64,000 bases of DNA from DASVXQ01 sp040414855 (GTDB lineage Bacteria > Actinomycetota > CALGFH01), in the NCBI GenBank assembly GCA_040414855.1, contig JBEDUQ010000189.1, positions 1-64,000 of the forward strand. The letters are read 5' to 3'. The notes beneath the pieces are model-generated. The model ran no database searches. It saw nothing but the letters and a program-made list of their open reading frames with translations, and was not told where the DNA came from. Below, piece by piece: positions 1 through 8,904 of the stretch (positions are counted from its first letter, which is position 1; every line of letters starts with the position of its first letter). Made by a program: the position numbers and the translations under genes.

Positions 1-354
1 GCGGCGATCTCGCTGAGCCGGCCGGACCACGGGTCGCGCGCGCCGTCCCACAACTCGGTCCCGCCGGCGTCCAGAGGCTCCGCGACGACCGTGTCGATCG
101 GCGTGCCGAACGTGATCGGGCTCGACGAGCAGTCGGCGATCGGCGCCCTCCAGCGCTCCGGGTTCATCGCCAACATCACCTTGCGGTCCTCGAACGAGCT
201 CATCGGCGTGGTGACCGACCAGAGGCCTCACGCCGGCGAGCGGCCGCCGCTGGGCGCGCTGGTGTTCCTCACGGTCTCGACCGGCCCGCCGACCACGGTC
301 GGGGCCAACGGCGGCAGGACCTCCCGGCCGCCGGGGCCGCTCACTCATACCTGA
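1..354 (+). CDS. PASTA-domain protein, C-terminal part (5' end outside window)
   Basis: The frame is open from the first base to the TGA at 352-354, so the gene begins upstream of the window. The visible 117 residues are a Ser/Pro-rich linker followed by one PASTA repeat that opens with VPNVIGLDEQSAIGAL and includes the usual GVVTDQRPHAGERPPLGALV stretch. PASTA repeats end the extracellular part of PknB-type Ser/Thr kinases and some penicillin-binding proteins, where they sense muropeptides or lipid II. Which of these two families applies cannot be decided from this fragment. The last 14 bases overlap the end of the convergent ABC permease gene. An internal ATG-like start near 91 would remove only the linker and is less likely than a partial gene. 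Confidence 0.75.
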   Translation, partial: AAISLSRPDHGSRAPSHNSVPPASRGSATTVSIGVPNVIGLDEQSAIGALQRSGFIANITLRSSNELIGVVTDQRPHAGERPPLGALVFLTVSTGPPTTVGANGGRTSRPPGPLTHT

Positions 355-1525
355 GCGCCGCGATCGGCTCCATCCGCGCGGCCTTGCGCGCCGGGTAGAC
401 GCCGAAGAACACGCCGACGGCGACACTGACCCCGAACGCCAGCGCGACCGACCAGCCGGTGATCGCCGCCGGCACCGGCGACAGCCGTCCGACCACCACG
501 GCGACCGCGATGCCGAGCACGATCCCGATCGCGCCGCCGCTCACGGTCAGGGCGACCGCCTCGAGCAGGAACTGGCGCAGCACGTCGCGGGTGCGGGCGC
601 CGACCGCCTTGCGCAGCCCGATCTCGCGGGTCCGCTCGGAGACGCTGACCAGCATGATGTTCATCACCCCGACGCCGCCGACCAGCAGCGAGATGCCGGC
701 GATCGAGGCAAGCACGATGGTCAGGATCGACAGCACCTTGCCGACCACGCCGAGGATGTCGCCCTGGGTGAGAACCTGGAAGTCCTGGTCGGGATGGGCG
801 CGCTCGACCACCTGGCGGATGATCCGCTGCTCGTCGGGGATGTCGCGGGGAGAGAACGCCTTGACCGCGATGCCGTCGACCCGGTTCACCCCGAACAGCC
901 GCTGCGCCGCGGTCACGGGGATGAAGGTCTCCTGGTTGCGGTCGACCCCGAGCGTGGTGCCGACCCTGCCGAGCACGCCGATCACCCGGAAGCGCACGCC
1001 GCCGATGGTCACGAACTTGCCGAGCGGGTCCCGGTCGGGGAACAGGGTCTCGGCCGGGTCGGCGCCGAGCACGGCGACCCGGCGGCGCACGGCCACGTCG
1101 GCGCTGGTGAAGAAGCTGCCGCGGGCGATCTCGCGGTCGAACACCAGCGGCAGGGTCTCGTTGGTGCCGTTGAGGTTGATGCGGGCGCGGCGCGGGCCGA
1201 CCCTGGCCAGCTCGCCGGAGGCCACCGTGGCGGCCACCCGGTCAGGGTCGCCGACCGCGTCGCCGATCCGCCGCACGTCCTCGAGCGTCAGGCGCGACAG
1301 CGACGGCGCCGAGCCGAACGAGAAGTCGCCCGGCGCCACGAAGAGGATGTTGGAGCCGAGCGACTCGATCCCCGAGGTGACCTCGTCGCGGGCGCCGCTG
1401 CCGATGGCAACCAGCAGCACCACGCTGGTGACGCCGATCACCACCCCGAGCATGGTCAGCCCGGACCGCAGCCGGTTGGCCCGGAGCGCCTCCCAGGCCA
1501 GCCGGATCGCCTCGCCGAGCCTCAC
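341..1525 (-). CDS. MacB/FtsX-type ABC transporter permease
   Basis: A 394-residue permease of the MacB/FtsX superfamily. One transmembrane helix lies near residues 20-45, a large extracytoplasmic MacB_PCD domain follows (about 50-250), and three more helices with the FtsX core lie at the C-terminus, including the signature SERTREIGLRKAVGA. It overlaps the upstream ATPase gene by four bases (ATGA-type coupling) and follows a membrane-fusion protein, so adaptor, ATPase and permease form one operon in the order macA-like, ATPase, permease. Family members are mechanotransmission exporters of peptides, lipids or antibiotics. The substrate here is unknown. The 3' end overlaps the convergent PASTA gene by 14 bases. 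Confidence 0.9.
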   Translation of the reverse strand: MRLGEAIRLAWEALRANRLRSGLTMLGVVIGVTSVVLLVAIGSGARDEVTSGIESLGSNILFVAPGDFSFGSAPSLSRLTLEDVRRIGDAVGDPDRVAATVASGELARVGPRRARINLNGTNETLPLVFDREIARGSFFTSADVAVRRRVAVLGADPAETLFPDRDPLGKFVTIGGVRFRVIGVLGRVGTTLGVDRNQETFIPVTAAQRLFGVNRVDGIAVKAFSPRDIPDEQRIIRQVVERAHPDQDFQVLTQGDILGVVGKVLSILTIVLASIAGISLLVGGVGVMNIMLVSVSERTREIGLRKAVGARTRDVLRQFLLEAVALTVSGGAIGIVLGIAVAVVVGRLSPVPAAITGWSVALAFGVSVAVGVFFGVYPARKAARMEPIAALRYE

Positions 1526-2268
1526 CGTGCCGCCGTTCCGGGCGGGCGGGCGGCAAGGCGCCCGTCGCGCACCAGCACGGTGCGGTCGAGGCGTTCGGCG
1601 ACCCCGGCGTCGTGGGTGACCACCACCATCGCCACGCCGCGCTCGGCCCGCAGCCGCACCAGCAGCTCGAGCACCTCGTGCCCCGACTGCGAGTCGAGGT
1701 TGCCGGTCGGCTCGTCGGCCAGCAGCATTGCCGGCTCGGCCGCGAGCGCCCTGGCGATCGCGACCCGCTGCTGCTCGCCGCCGGAGAGCTGCGACGGCCG
1801 GTGGCCCATGCGGCTGGCGAGCCCGACCGCCTCCAGCGCCTGGGCCGCGCGCTCGCGCCGCTCCACCCTGCCGAGCCCCCGGTAGACCAGCGGCAGGCCG
1901 ACGTTGGCCAGCGCGGTGGTCCTCGGCAGCAGCTGGAAGCTCTGGAACACGAAGCCGACCACCTGATTGCGCACCCTGGCCAGCTCGTCGTCGGACAGCG
2001 AGGCGACGTCGCGGCCCTCGAACGCCAGGCTGCCGCTGGTCGGGCGGTCGAGCCCGCCCAGCAGGCCGAGCAGGGTCGACTTCCCCGAGCCGCTCGGGCC
2101 CATGATCGCCAGCGAGTCGCCGTGTTCGACCGTCAGGTCCACCGCGTCGAGCGCCCGGACCTCGACGCCGTCCATGCGGTAGACCTTGGTGATCGCGCGC
2201 GCCTCGACCACGGGAGGCCCCGCGACGCCGCCGGGATCGCCATGGGACGGCGGCCCGCCCGCCCGCAC
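1522..2268 (-). CDS. MacB/LolD-type ABC transporter ATP-binding protein
   Basis: A 248-residue ABC ATPase. Walker A is GPSGSGKST, the signature is LSGGEQQRVAIARAL and Walker B is LLADEPTGNLD. The latter two are typical of the MacB/LolD/FtsE class. The annotated GTG at 2266-2268 lies six bases after the stop of the adaptor gene, with GGGGAG nine bases before it; about 17 N-terminal residues precede the conserved ALTKVY-like core and may not all be translated. The gene overlaps the permease gene by four bases. It would energise export from the cytoplasmic face in complex with the permease and the lipoprotein adaptor. Confidence 0.92.
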   Translation of the reverse strand: MRAGGPPSHGDPGGVAGPPVVEARAITKVYRMDGVEVRALDAVDLTVEHGDSLAIMGPSGSGKSTLLGLLGGLDRPTSGSLAFEGRDVASLSDDELARVRNQVVGFVFQSFQLLPRTTALANVGLPLVYRGLGRVERRERAAQALEAVGLASRMGHRPSQLSGGEQQRVAIARALAAEPAMLLADEPTGNLDSQSGHEVLELLVRLRAERGVAMVVVTHDAGVAERLDRTVLVRDGRLAARPPGTAAR

Positions 2269-2273
2269 GGCGC

Positions 2274-3680
2274 TCAGCTCCCCGGCCAGCTCTCGCCGTC
2301 GTGGAGCCGCTCGGCGCCGCGGCTGACGACCCGCTCGCCGGGGCGCAGGCCCGACGCGATCGCGGCGCGGTCCTCGCCGTCGACCGACACCCGCACGTTG
2401 CGCAGCCGCACCTTGCCGCCCTCGATCACGAACACCGCCTGCTGGCCGCCGTCGCGGCCGACCAGCGCGGAGCCCGGGACCGACAGCGCGGAGCTCGCGT
2501 GCCGCACCTGGATGTCGGCGGTGGCGGTCATGCCGACCCGCGGGGTCGGGCCGGCGCTGTCGCGCAGCACCAGGTCGACCTCGTAGGTGACGCCGCCCGC
2601 GGCGGACTGGCCCGACGACGGCGCGACCGCGACCCGGGCGACCTTGGCCGCGAAGCTGGCGCCGGGAAAGGCGTCCAGCTCGACGTCGGCGCGCTGGCCG
2701 TTCTTCACCAGCGCGATGTCGGTCTCGTCGACCTCGGTGGCGACCTGGAGGCTGCGCACGTCGTAGACGGTCGCGACCGTCTGCCCCGCGGTGACCTGGT
2801 CGCCGATCCGCAGCGGCGGTCCTGAGCCGCTCTGGCCGCCCGACCCGGCCCCGCCGGTCAGGCCCTGCACGGCCTGCTGGGCGCTCTCGGGGAGCTGCGA
2901 CAGGTCGGGGAGCTGGACCCCGGAGGGCCCGCCGCCCGAGGCGCGGCCGAGCTGGACCGTGCCGGAGATCGGCGCGCGCATGGTGAGCTGCGACTTCTGC
3001 TCGAGGGCGAGGTCGAGCGCGAGCTGCGCCTGGCCGCGCTGGGCCGAGGTCGCGGCGCGCAGGGCGTCGCGCAGGGCGTTGCTCTGCTGGTCGACCGCAC
3101 CGACCGCCAGCTCGGCGGCGGTGGCGGCGCGCTCGCGCGCCTGGGCGACCTGCTTCTGGGCCTGGTCGAGCTTGGCGGCCAGCTGGCGGCGCTGCGCCGG
3201 CGGCAGCGTCGCCAAGGTCGCGCGCAGGGCCGCGAGCAGCGCGTCAGAGGTGGCGCCGAGCTGCTGCTGGACCTGCTCGATGGCGGCGATCGCGGGTGCC
3301 ACCGGGACGCTCGGGACCAGGCCGTCGAGCGACGACGCCGAGGCGAGCGCCGAGCGGGCCTGGCGGATCTGCTGGTCGACCTGGGTCGAGGAGAGCTGCG
3401 CGACCACCTGGCCGGCGCGCATCTGCTGTCCGTCGCGCACCTCGAGCTTGGCCAGCTTGGCGGGCGCCGGGGCGCGCAGGTCCGACTGCGCGGCCGCCTG
3501 CACGAACCCGGGGGCGCTGACCCGCTCGACCACGTCGGCGGTCCGGGCCACCTCCGCGGCGAAGCGCTTGTCGGGACCGCCGCCACACGCGCTCAGCGCC
3601 AGCATGGCCGCGACGGCCGCCGCGAGCGGACCGGCCACGGTGGCCGGAGCGAGCCGGACCCAGCCCCGCCTCCTCCGCAT
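2274..3680 (-). CDS. Lipoprotein membrane-fusion (HlyD/MacA-like) subunit of the ABC exporter
   Basis: About 468 residues. I chose the ATG at 3678-3680 because GAGAGG stands seven bases upstream; an earlier in-frame start at 3725 would add 15 residues without a ribosome-binding site. The N-terminus is a basic signal peptide ending in a lipobox (LALSACG), so it is probably lipid-anchored outside the membrane. It then has a biotinyl-lipoyl-like segment, a long Ala/Gln/Arg coiled-coil hairpin (about 90-240), a Gly-rich insertion, and the beta-barrel and membrane-proximal domains of periplasmic adaptors. It is the first gene of the exporter operon. In a monoderm the adaptor cannot dock on an outer-membrane channel, so it may act in substrate handover or gating. 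Confidence 0.88.
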   Translation of the reverse strand: MRRRRGWVRLAPATVAGPLAAAVAAMLALSACGGGPDKRFAAEVARTADVVERVSAPGFVQAAAQSDLRAPAPAKLAKLEVRDGQQMRAGQVVAQLSSTQVDQQIRQARSALASASSLDGLVPSVPVAPAIAAIEQVQQQLGATSDALLAALRATLATLPPAQRRQLAAKLDQAQKQVAQARERAATAAELAVGAVDQQSNALRDALRAATSAQRGQAQLALDLALEQKSQLTMRAPISGTVQLGRASGGGPSGVQLPDLSQLPESAQQAVQGLTGGAGSGGQSGSGPPLRIGDQVTAGQTVATVYDVRSLQVATEVDETDIALVKNGQRADVELDAFPGASFAAKVARVAVAPSSGQSAAGGVTYEVDLVLRDSAGPTPRVGMTATADIQVRHASSALSVPGSALVGRDGGQQAVFVIEGGKVRLRNVRVSVDGEDRAAIASGLRPGERVVSRGAERLHDGESWPGS

Positions 3681-3810
3681 CCGGCAACCTCTCGCAGTCC
3701 GTACCAAGTCCACCGCGGTCAGCATAATTGCCCTGGGTGGTTTGCGCCGACCTCGGCGCCCCTCGGCACGGGCGGTGGTTGTGGCCTCGGCGCCCGCCGG
3801 GGCTGCGGCG

Positions 3811-4722
3811 TCAGCGCTTCAACAGGTTGGAGGCGAAGAAGTAGAGGTTGGCCGGGCGCTCGGCGAGCCGCCGCATGAAATAGGGATACCACTGGTCGCC
3901 GTAGGCGACGTAGACCCTGAGCCGGTAGCCCTCGGCGACCACCTGCTCCTGGAGGTCCCGCCGGATCCCGTACAGCATCTGGAACTCGAAGGTCGAGCGG
4001 TCGCGACCGTGGCGCGCCACCAGCGACTTGGCGAGTGTGACCAGGCGCTCGTCATGGGTCGCCAGCATCGGGTAGGCGTTGTCGCGGATCAGCGTGTCCA
4101 GCAGGCTGGCGTAGCTCGAGTCCACCTCGGCCTTGCGCTGCTGGGCCACCTCGGGCGGCTCCTGGTAGGCGCCCTTGACCAGCCGGACCGGGATCCCGAG
4201 TCGGTTCATGCGCTCGAGGTCGTCGGGCGTGCGATGGAGATACGCCTGGAGGCAGACGCCGACGTCGTCGTAGGACTCCTGGAGCGAGGCGACCAGGTCG
4301 AGGGTGCGGTCCACGTAGACGTGCGACTCCATGTCGACGCCGACCATGGCGCCGACCTCCTTGCCGCGCGCGGCGACCTTCGCCGCCTCGTCGGTGGCGA
4401 GGTCGTGGCCGATGTCCAGACCGAGCGCCGTGAACTTGATCGAGATGTTCGCGTCGAGCCCGCCGTCCTGGATGCGGTCGAGGGCGGCCAGGTAGGCCGC
4501 GGTGGCCGCCCGTGCCTGGCCCTGGGACTCGGTGTTCTCGCCGAGGTGGTCGAGCGCCACCGACATGCCGTCGCCGTTCAGCTCGCGGATCACCCGTTCG
4601 GCGTCGTCGAGACGGTCGCCGGCGATGAACCGCCGCGCGACCCGCCAGGCGATCGGGTTCGAGGTCACCTGCCGCTTCAGCGTCCGTGACGCGGCGGCCT
4701 TCAGCAGCGTCGCCTTGAGCAC
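3811..4722 (-). CDS. Proline dehydrogenase (PRODH)
   Basis: A monofunctional FAD-dependent proline dehydrogenase of 303 residues that oxidises L-proline to pyrroline-5-carboxylate, the first step of proline catabolism. The (beta/alpha)8 barrel is recognisable from VRLVKGAYQEP (substrate and FAD contacts) and from the C-terminal RRLAERPANLYFFASNLLKR, which carries the conserved arginines that hold the proline carboxylate. The GTG start at 4720-4722 is preceded by GAGG with six bases between. A longer reading from 4887 would add a 55-residue low-complexity leader that overlaps the ppx end, so I reject it. The partner P5C dehydrogenase is not in the window. It lies downstream of ppx on the same strand. 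Confidence 0.92.
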   Translation of the reverse strand: MLKATLLKAAASRTLKRQVTSNPIAWRVARRFIAGDRLDDAERVIRELNGDGMSVALDHLGENTESQGQARAATAAYLAALDRIQDGGLDANISIKFTALGLDIGHDLATDEAAKVAARGKEVGAMVGVDMESHVYVDRTLDLVASLQESYDDVGVCLQAYLHRTPDDLERMNRLGIPVRLVKGAYQEPPEVAQQRKAEVDSSYASLLDTLIRDNAYPMLATHDERLVTLAKSLVARHGRDRSTFEFQMLYGIRRDLQEQVVAEGYRLRVYVAYGDQWYPYFMRRLAERPANLYFFASNLLKR

Positions 4723-4832
4723 GCCCCACCTCACTTGCGTGTGCCACCCGCCGCTCCGCCAGGGGAGGAGAGACCGGGGGGACCTCCGTTGGCCCCGCTG
4801 CGAGTATGGCACGGCGACCCCGGCCGCCGGTC

Positions 4833-4912
4833 GGCGGCGGCCCTCACACCACCTCGACCGGGTCGAGCCCCAGGCGGCGGCCCTCACACCACCTCGACCG
4901 GGACCAGCTCCA
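4833..4912 (-). repeat. 40-bp tandem duplication of the ppx 3' end, including the stop codon
   Basis: Bases 4873-4912 contain the last codons and stop of ppx. Bases 4833-4872 are a second copy with 37 of 40 positions identical, and a 30-bp core is identical (4833-4862 and 4873-4902). The second copy follows the stop codon directly and carries its own copy of the stop sequence. It is one of several such stop-codon duplications in the window. Confidence 0.95.
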
Positions 4913-6449
4913 GGCGCCGGCGGAACTCGCGCTGGAACAGGTCGCCGCCCTGCTCGGCCGCCTCCACGTCGCGGTCGGGCAGGTCGAGCGCGCGCAGGTC
5001 GAGCCGGGCGACGCCGTTCTGGATGTGGACGTCGACCTCCTGAACCACCTGGAAGTGGTCGGCGTCGAGCCCGTCGGCGATACGCAGCAGCGCGGCCAGC
5101 CGGCGGACGAGGATACGGTCGTCGTCGGACAGCGCCTGGAAGTCGGGGTGCCGCTCGGACGGCAGCGCCTTGCGGTGGTAGCGGGCGACGTTGGCGATCA
5201 CCACCAGCTCGTTCGGGTCGAAGCCGTCGAGGTCGGCGTTGCGGATCAGGTACAGGGAGTGCTTGTGGTGGGCCGACTGGGCGACCGCGAAGCCGACGTC
5301 ATGCAGCAGCCCCGCGAACTCGAGCAGCTCGCGCTCCCTCGGCCCGAGGCCGTGGAGGTCGGTGGTCTGGTCGAACAGCGACAGCGCCAGCTTGGTCACC
5401 TGCCGGCTGTGCGGCTCGTCCCAGCCGGTACGGCGGGCGAACTCCAGCACCGAGCGAAGCCTGGGGTCGTCGACCGGCTCGGCCGGCTGGCCGCTGTCGT
5501 GCCTCGCCAGGTACTCGAGGATCACGCCCTCGCGCAGCGCCCAGGGCGCCAGGACCAGCTCCTTGAGCCCGAACGCCTGCATCAGCAGGGCGGCGACCTG
5601 CGAGCCGGCCACCAGCGTTGCCGCGCGGAAGTCGTCGAGGCGCGCGAGCTTGGCGCGGTCGCGGGTGTTGCTGGAGGCGATGTAGCCGGCGACAACGTTG
5701 AGCGCCTCGCGGGTGAGCACCGGGGCGGTCTGGCCGTCGATGCCGGCGAAGCCGAACTCGTGCGCCGGGGTCGGCGCCTCGGGCAGCGCTCTGGCGAACA
5801 CGCCGAGATTGCGGAAGGTCTTGGAGGTCGCGCAGGCGACCTCGAACTGCCGCTCCCTGACCCGCTCGGCGAGCGGCCCGAGCAGGGCGAGGGCGTGTAC
5901 CCGCAGGGCCGCGAGCGCGTCGTCCTTCGGCGGGTCCGCGCGGATGTAGCGCCTGGTCAGCCTGGCCACGCCGAGCGGGAGGCTCTCGACCAGCTCGGGC
6001 CGGTCGCTCTCGCCGCCCGCGACCTCGAGGCTGCCGCCGCCGATGTCGACCACCAGCAGCCGCTTGGCCGAGAAGGCGGTCCAGCGGCGGGTGGCGAGGT
6101 AGGTGAGCCGGGCCTCCTCGACGCCGGCGAGGACGGTGATCGGCACGCCGGTCGCCTCGCGCACGCGGCCGAGGGCGTCGGCGCCGTTGCGCGCCTCGCG
6201 GATCGCCGAGGTCGCGAAGCCGACCAGCGCGTCCGCTCGCGCCCGGTCGGCGGCCTGGCGCATGCGGGAGACGCTGGCGATCAGCCGTTCGACGGCCTCG
6301 TCGGGCAGGAAGTGGCCAGGGAAGGCCGCGTCCGCCAGCCGCAGCGTGTCGCGCTCTCGGGCAACCGGAGCGAACGTGCCGTCTGGCCTGCCGTCGACGA
6401 CAACCAGGTGCACGGTGTTGGAGCCGACGTCGAGTACAGCCAGACGCAC
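4884..6449 (-). CDS. ppx: Exopolyphosphatase / Ppx-GppA family phosphatase with C-terminal HD-like domain
   Basis: A 521-residue protein. The ASKHA-fold Ppx/GppA core occupies roughly residues 1-300 (DVGSNTVHLVVVDG phosphate-1 loop; LLVVDIGGGSLEVAGG phosphate-2 loop). A C-terminal HD-type helical domain (about 310-500) contains LLHDVGFAVAQSAHHKHS. It should hydrolyse terminal phosphates of polyphosphate and possibly pppGpp, which links it to the neighbouring phosphate genes. The GTG start at 6447-6449 has a strong GGAGGAGG seven bases upstream; the longer frame from 6653 lacks a site and would overlap the divergent gene. The last 13 residues lie in a tandemly duplicated segment. Confidence 0.92.
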   Translation of the reverse strand: MRLAVLDVGSNTVHLVVVDGRPDGTFAPVARERDTLRLADAAFPGHFLPDEAVERLIASVSRMRQAADRARADALVGFATSAIREARNGADALGRVREATGVPITVLAGVEEARLTYLATRRWTAFSAKRLLVVDIGGGSLEVAGGESDRPELVESLPLGVARLTRRYIRADPPKDDALAALRVHALALLGPLAERVRERQFEVACATSKTFRNLGVFARALPEAPTPAHEFGFAGIDGQTAPVLTREALNVVAGYIASSNTRDRAKLARLDDFRAATLVAGSQVAALLMQAFGLKELVLAPWALREGVILEYLARHDSGQPAEPVDDPRLRSVLEFARRTGWDEPHSRQVTKLALSLFDQTTDLHGLGPRERELLEFAGLLHDVGFAVAQSAHHKHSLYLIRNADLDGFDPNELVVIANVARYHRKALPSERHPDFQALSDDDRILVRRLAALLRIADGLDADHFQVVQEVDVHIQNGVARLDLRALDLPDRDVEAAEQGGDLFQREFRRRLELVPVEVV

Positions 6450-6494
6450 TGGTGAGCCTCCTCCCCGGCAAATCGGGTAGTTCCCCTGGGCGCG

Positions 6495-6522
6495 ATGGTA
6501 CCCGCGGATGCGCGGCCGGTAA
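6495..6522 (-). promoter_or_regulatory. Candidate promoter of ppx
   Basis: On the minus strand TTACCG (6522-6517) and TACCAT (6500-6495) are separated by 16 bases and lie about 45 bases before the ppx start. This resembles a housekeeping sigma promoter. It is inferred from sequence only. Confidence 0.4.
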
Positions 6523-6621
6523 GCTGCCCAGGCAAGGTCGCTCGTCGACCCGACCCGACGGGGCGCCGCCCCGCCTGAGCCGGAGGTCCAGACCCGTGCA
6601 CCCAGCCGCCGTGCCCACACC

Positions 6622-8007
6622 ATGAACCAGCAGCAGGCGACGGGGGTTCCCACCTGGCTGTCACGCTCGGCAGCGCTGAGCTGGCGGCTGCTGGTGGTCG
6701 CCGCCGCCGTCGCCGTCGTCGGATTCCTGCTGGTCTACCTACGCCTGATCGTCCTGCCGGCGATCGTCGCGCTGTTTCTGACCACCCTGCTGGCGCCCCC
6801 GGCCAACTGGCTCCGCGAGCGCGGCTGGCCCCCGCTCACCGCCACCTGGGCGGTGATCCTGGCGGCGCTGCTGCTGGTCGCCGGGGCGATCGCCGGGCTG
6901 GCGCCACAGATCGGCCCGCAGTTCGGCACCCTCCGTGACCAGGTCGGCACCGGCCTGGACGACGTGCAGCGCTGGCTGCGCGAGGGCCCGCTGCACTTCT
7001 CCGACGCCCAGCTCTCCAGCCTGCTGGAGCGGGCCCGCGCGGAGGCGCAGTCGAACACCAGCGCGCTGACCAGGGGCGTGCTCACCGGCGCGACGCTGGC
7101 GGCCGAGGTGGTCACCGGCGCGCTGCTGTCCTTCGTGCTGACCTTCTTCTTCGTCAAGGACGGCCACCGCATCGGCGACTGGTTCGCTCGCCACGCCGGC
7201 CCCCACGCGGGCGAGCTTCGCGAGATGGGCCGGCGCGCCTTCGACACCCTCGGCGCCTACATACGTGGCGTGGCCACGGTCGGGCTGATCGACGGCCTGT
7301 TCATCGGCATCGGGCTGGCGGTGGTCGGCGTGCCGCTGGCGGTGCCGCTCGCCTTCCTGGTGTTCCTCGGCGCCTTCTTTCCGATCGTCGGCGCCTTCCT
7401 CACCGGGCTGATCGCGGCGCTGGTCGCGCTGGTCAGCAAGGGTCTGGTGGCGGCGCTGATCATCGTCGCGATCACGGTCGCGGTGCAGCAGCTGGAGGGC
7501 CACGTGCTGGCGCCGGTGGTGCTCGGACGCGCGGTCAAGCTGCATCCCGCGGTGATCCTGCTGGCGCTGGCCGGCGGCGGCGTGGTCGGCGGGATCGCCG
7601 GGGCGGCGCTGGCGGTTCCCACCGTGGCCGTGATCGGCGCGGTCGGCAGCTACCTGCGCGACCGGCCCAACCCGCCCGAGCGGCCCGGAGCCGCCGTGGC
7701 CACAGGTGGATCAGGTGACGCCGGCGGCGCGCGTGACACCGCCGACGGTGCGGGTGACGGCGTCGGCGGTGCGGGTGACGGCGTCGGCGGCTCAGCTCTC
7801 GGGGCTGACGGTGGACCTGGGGCGGCGCCGGCTGGCGACCAGCGCACCCGCCCCGGCCAGGGCGGCGCCGAGCAGGATCAGCGCCATGACCTGGTGGCTG
7901 ATGCGCGCGACCAGCCAGTACGAGATCGCGGCGATGATCGCGGCGGCGGGGATGGTGATGATCCACGCCCACACGATCCGCCCGGCGACCCCCCAGCGGA
8001 CCGCTGA
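6622..8007 (+). CDS. AI-2E family (PerM-like) membrane transporter with repeat-derived C-terminal tail
   Basis: The first 350 residues are a typical AI-2E/PerM permease: two N-terminal helices, a soluble segment (about 95-150) and five or more helices, with the family motif GLIDGLFIGIGLAVVGVP and the later VQQLEGHVLAPVVLGRAV. Members export autoinducer-2 or act as Na+/H+ antiporters; the substrate here is unknown. After the last helix (about residue 345) the frame continues for some 110 residues that are Gly/Asp/Arg-rich. This tail comes partly from a 21-bp tandem repeat and then from the antisense strand of pit, overlapping it by 216 bases. I suspect the tail is not conserved and arose when an earlier stop was lost. 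Confidence 0.85.
   Translation: MNQQQATGVPTWLSRSAALSWRLLVVAAAVAVVGFLLVYLRLIVLPAIVALFLTTLLAPPANWLRERGWPPLTATWAVILAALLLVAGAIAGLAPQIGPQFGTLRDQVGTGLDDVQRWLREGPLHFSDAQLSSLLERARAEAQSNTSALTRGVLTGATLAAEVVTGALLSFVLTFFFVKDGHRIGDWFARHAGPHAGELREMGRRAFDTLGAYIRGVATVGLIDGLFIGIGLAVVGVPLAVPLAFLVFLGAFFPIVGAFLTGLIAALVALVSKGLVAALIIVAITVAVQQLEGHVLAPVVLGRAVKLHPAVILLALAGGGVVGGIAGAALAVPTVAVIGAVGSYLRDRPNPPERPGAAVATGGSGDAGGARDTADGAGDGVGGAGDGVGGSALGADGGPGAAPAGDQRTRPGQGGAEQDQRHDLVADARDQPVRDRGDDRGGGDGDDPRPHDPPGDPPADR
7728..7790 (+). repeat. Three 21-bp tandem units next to the pit stop codon
   Basis: Units 7749-7769 and 7770-7790 are identical, and 7728-7748 is a degenerate copy. The array ends one base before the stop codon of pit (7792-7794, minus strand). 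Because 21 is a multiple of three, it adds two DGVGGAG-like repeats to the AI-2E transporter tail without breaking its frame. Confidence 0.9.
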
Positions 8008-8904
8008 CAGTCGCCTGGTCGAGCCGGCCCCCACGATCGCGCCGGTGATGGTGTGCGTGGTCGAGACCGGCACGCCGAGGAAGGTGGCGATGTAGATCGA
8101 GATGGCCGCGGAGGTCTCGGCGCAGAAGCCGCCGATCGGCTTGAGCGCGGTGATCTTCTGGCCCAGGGTCTTGACGATCCGCCAGCCGCCGGAGAGGGTC
8201 CCGAGCGCGATCGCGGCGTTGGCCGTCAGCACCACCCAGAACGGCACCGGCAGGTTGCCGTTGGCATCCAGGTGCAGGTAGCCCGCGCCGACCAGCAGGG
8301 CGGAGATGATCCCCATGGTCTTCTGCGCGTCGTTGCCGCCGTGCCCGAGGCTGAACGCCGCCGCCGAGACCAGTTGGAGCCGGCGGAACAGGCGGTCGAC
8401 CCTGCGTGGCGTCGCGCCCTTGAACACCCAGGCCAGCGCCAGCATCAACACGAACGCCAGCGCCATGCCGAGAAGCGGCGACACCACGATGAACACGAGC
8501 GTCTTCTCGAGGCTGGAGCCGTTCACCACGCCCCAGCCGGCCTTGGCCACGCCGGCGCCGATCACCCCGCCGATCAGCGCGTGCGAGGACGAGGTCGGCA
8601 GGCCCAGCCACCAGGTGGTGAGGTTCCAGGCGATCGCGCCGACCAGGCCGGCGAACACCACCGCCTCGCTGACCATGCCCGGCTGGATGATCTTGCCGAC
8701 GGTGTTGGCGACGTGCGTCCGGAACACCAGGAAGGCGATGAAGTTGAAGAAGGCCGCCCAGATGACCGCGACCTTCGGGTTCAGCACCCTGGTCGAGACC
8801 ACGGTCGCGATCGAGTTGGCGGCGTCGTGGAAGCCGTTGGAGAAGTCGAAGGCGACGGCGAGCACGATGATCGCGACGACCGACAGGAGCGCCGCGTCAG
8901 GCAT
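7792..8904 (-). CDS. pit: PiT-family inorganic phosphate transporter
   Basis: A 370-residue low-affinity phosphate transporter. Both PiT signatures are visible: the N-terminal half has FDFSNGFHDAANSIATVVSTR, of which the GFHDAAN core is diagnostic, and the C-terminal half has GHGGNDAQKTMGII. About ten membrane helices are predicted. It is the second gene after the DUF47 gene, which it overlaps by eight bases, as is usual for Pit and its PhoU-like partner. The pair diverges from pstSCAB, so low- and high-affinity uptake share one intergenic region. The 3' end lies antisense to the AI-2E transporter tail. Confidence 0.95.
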   Translation of the reverse strand: MPDAALLSVVAIIVLAVAFDFSNGFHDAANSIATVVSTRVLNPKVAVIWAAFFNFIAFLVFRTHVANTVGKIIQPGMVSEAVVFAGLVGAIAWNLTTWWLGLPTSSSHALIGGVIGAGVAKAGWGVVNGSSLEKTLVFIVVSPLLGMALAFVLMLALAWVFKGATPRRVDRLFRRLQLVSAAAFSLGHGGNDAQKTMGIISALLVGAGYLHLDANGNLPVPFWVVLTANAAIALGTLSGGWRIVKTLGQKITALKPIGGFCAETSAAISIYIATFLGVPVSTTHTITGAIVGAGSTRRLSAVRWGVAGRIVWAWIITIPAAAIIAAISYWLVARISHQVMALILLGAALAGAGALVASRRRPRSTVSPES

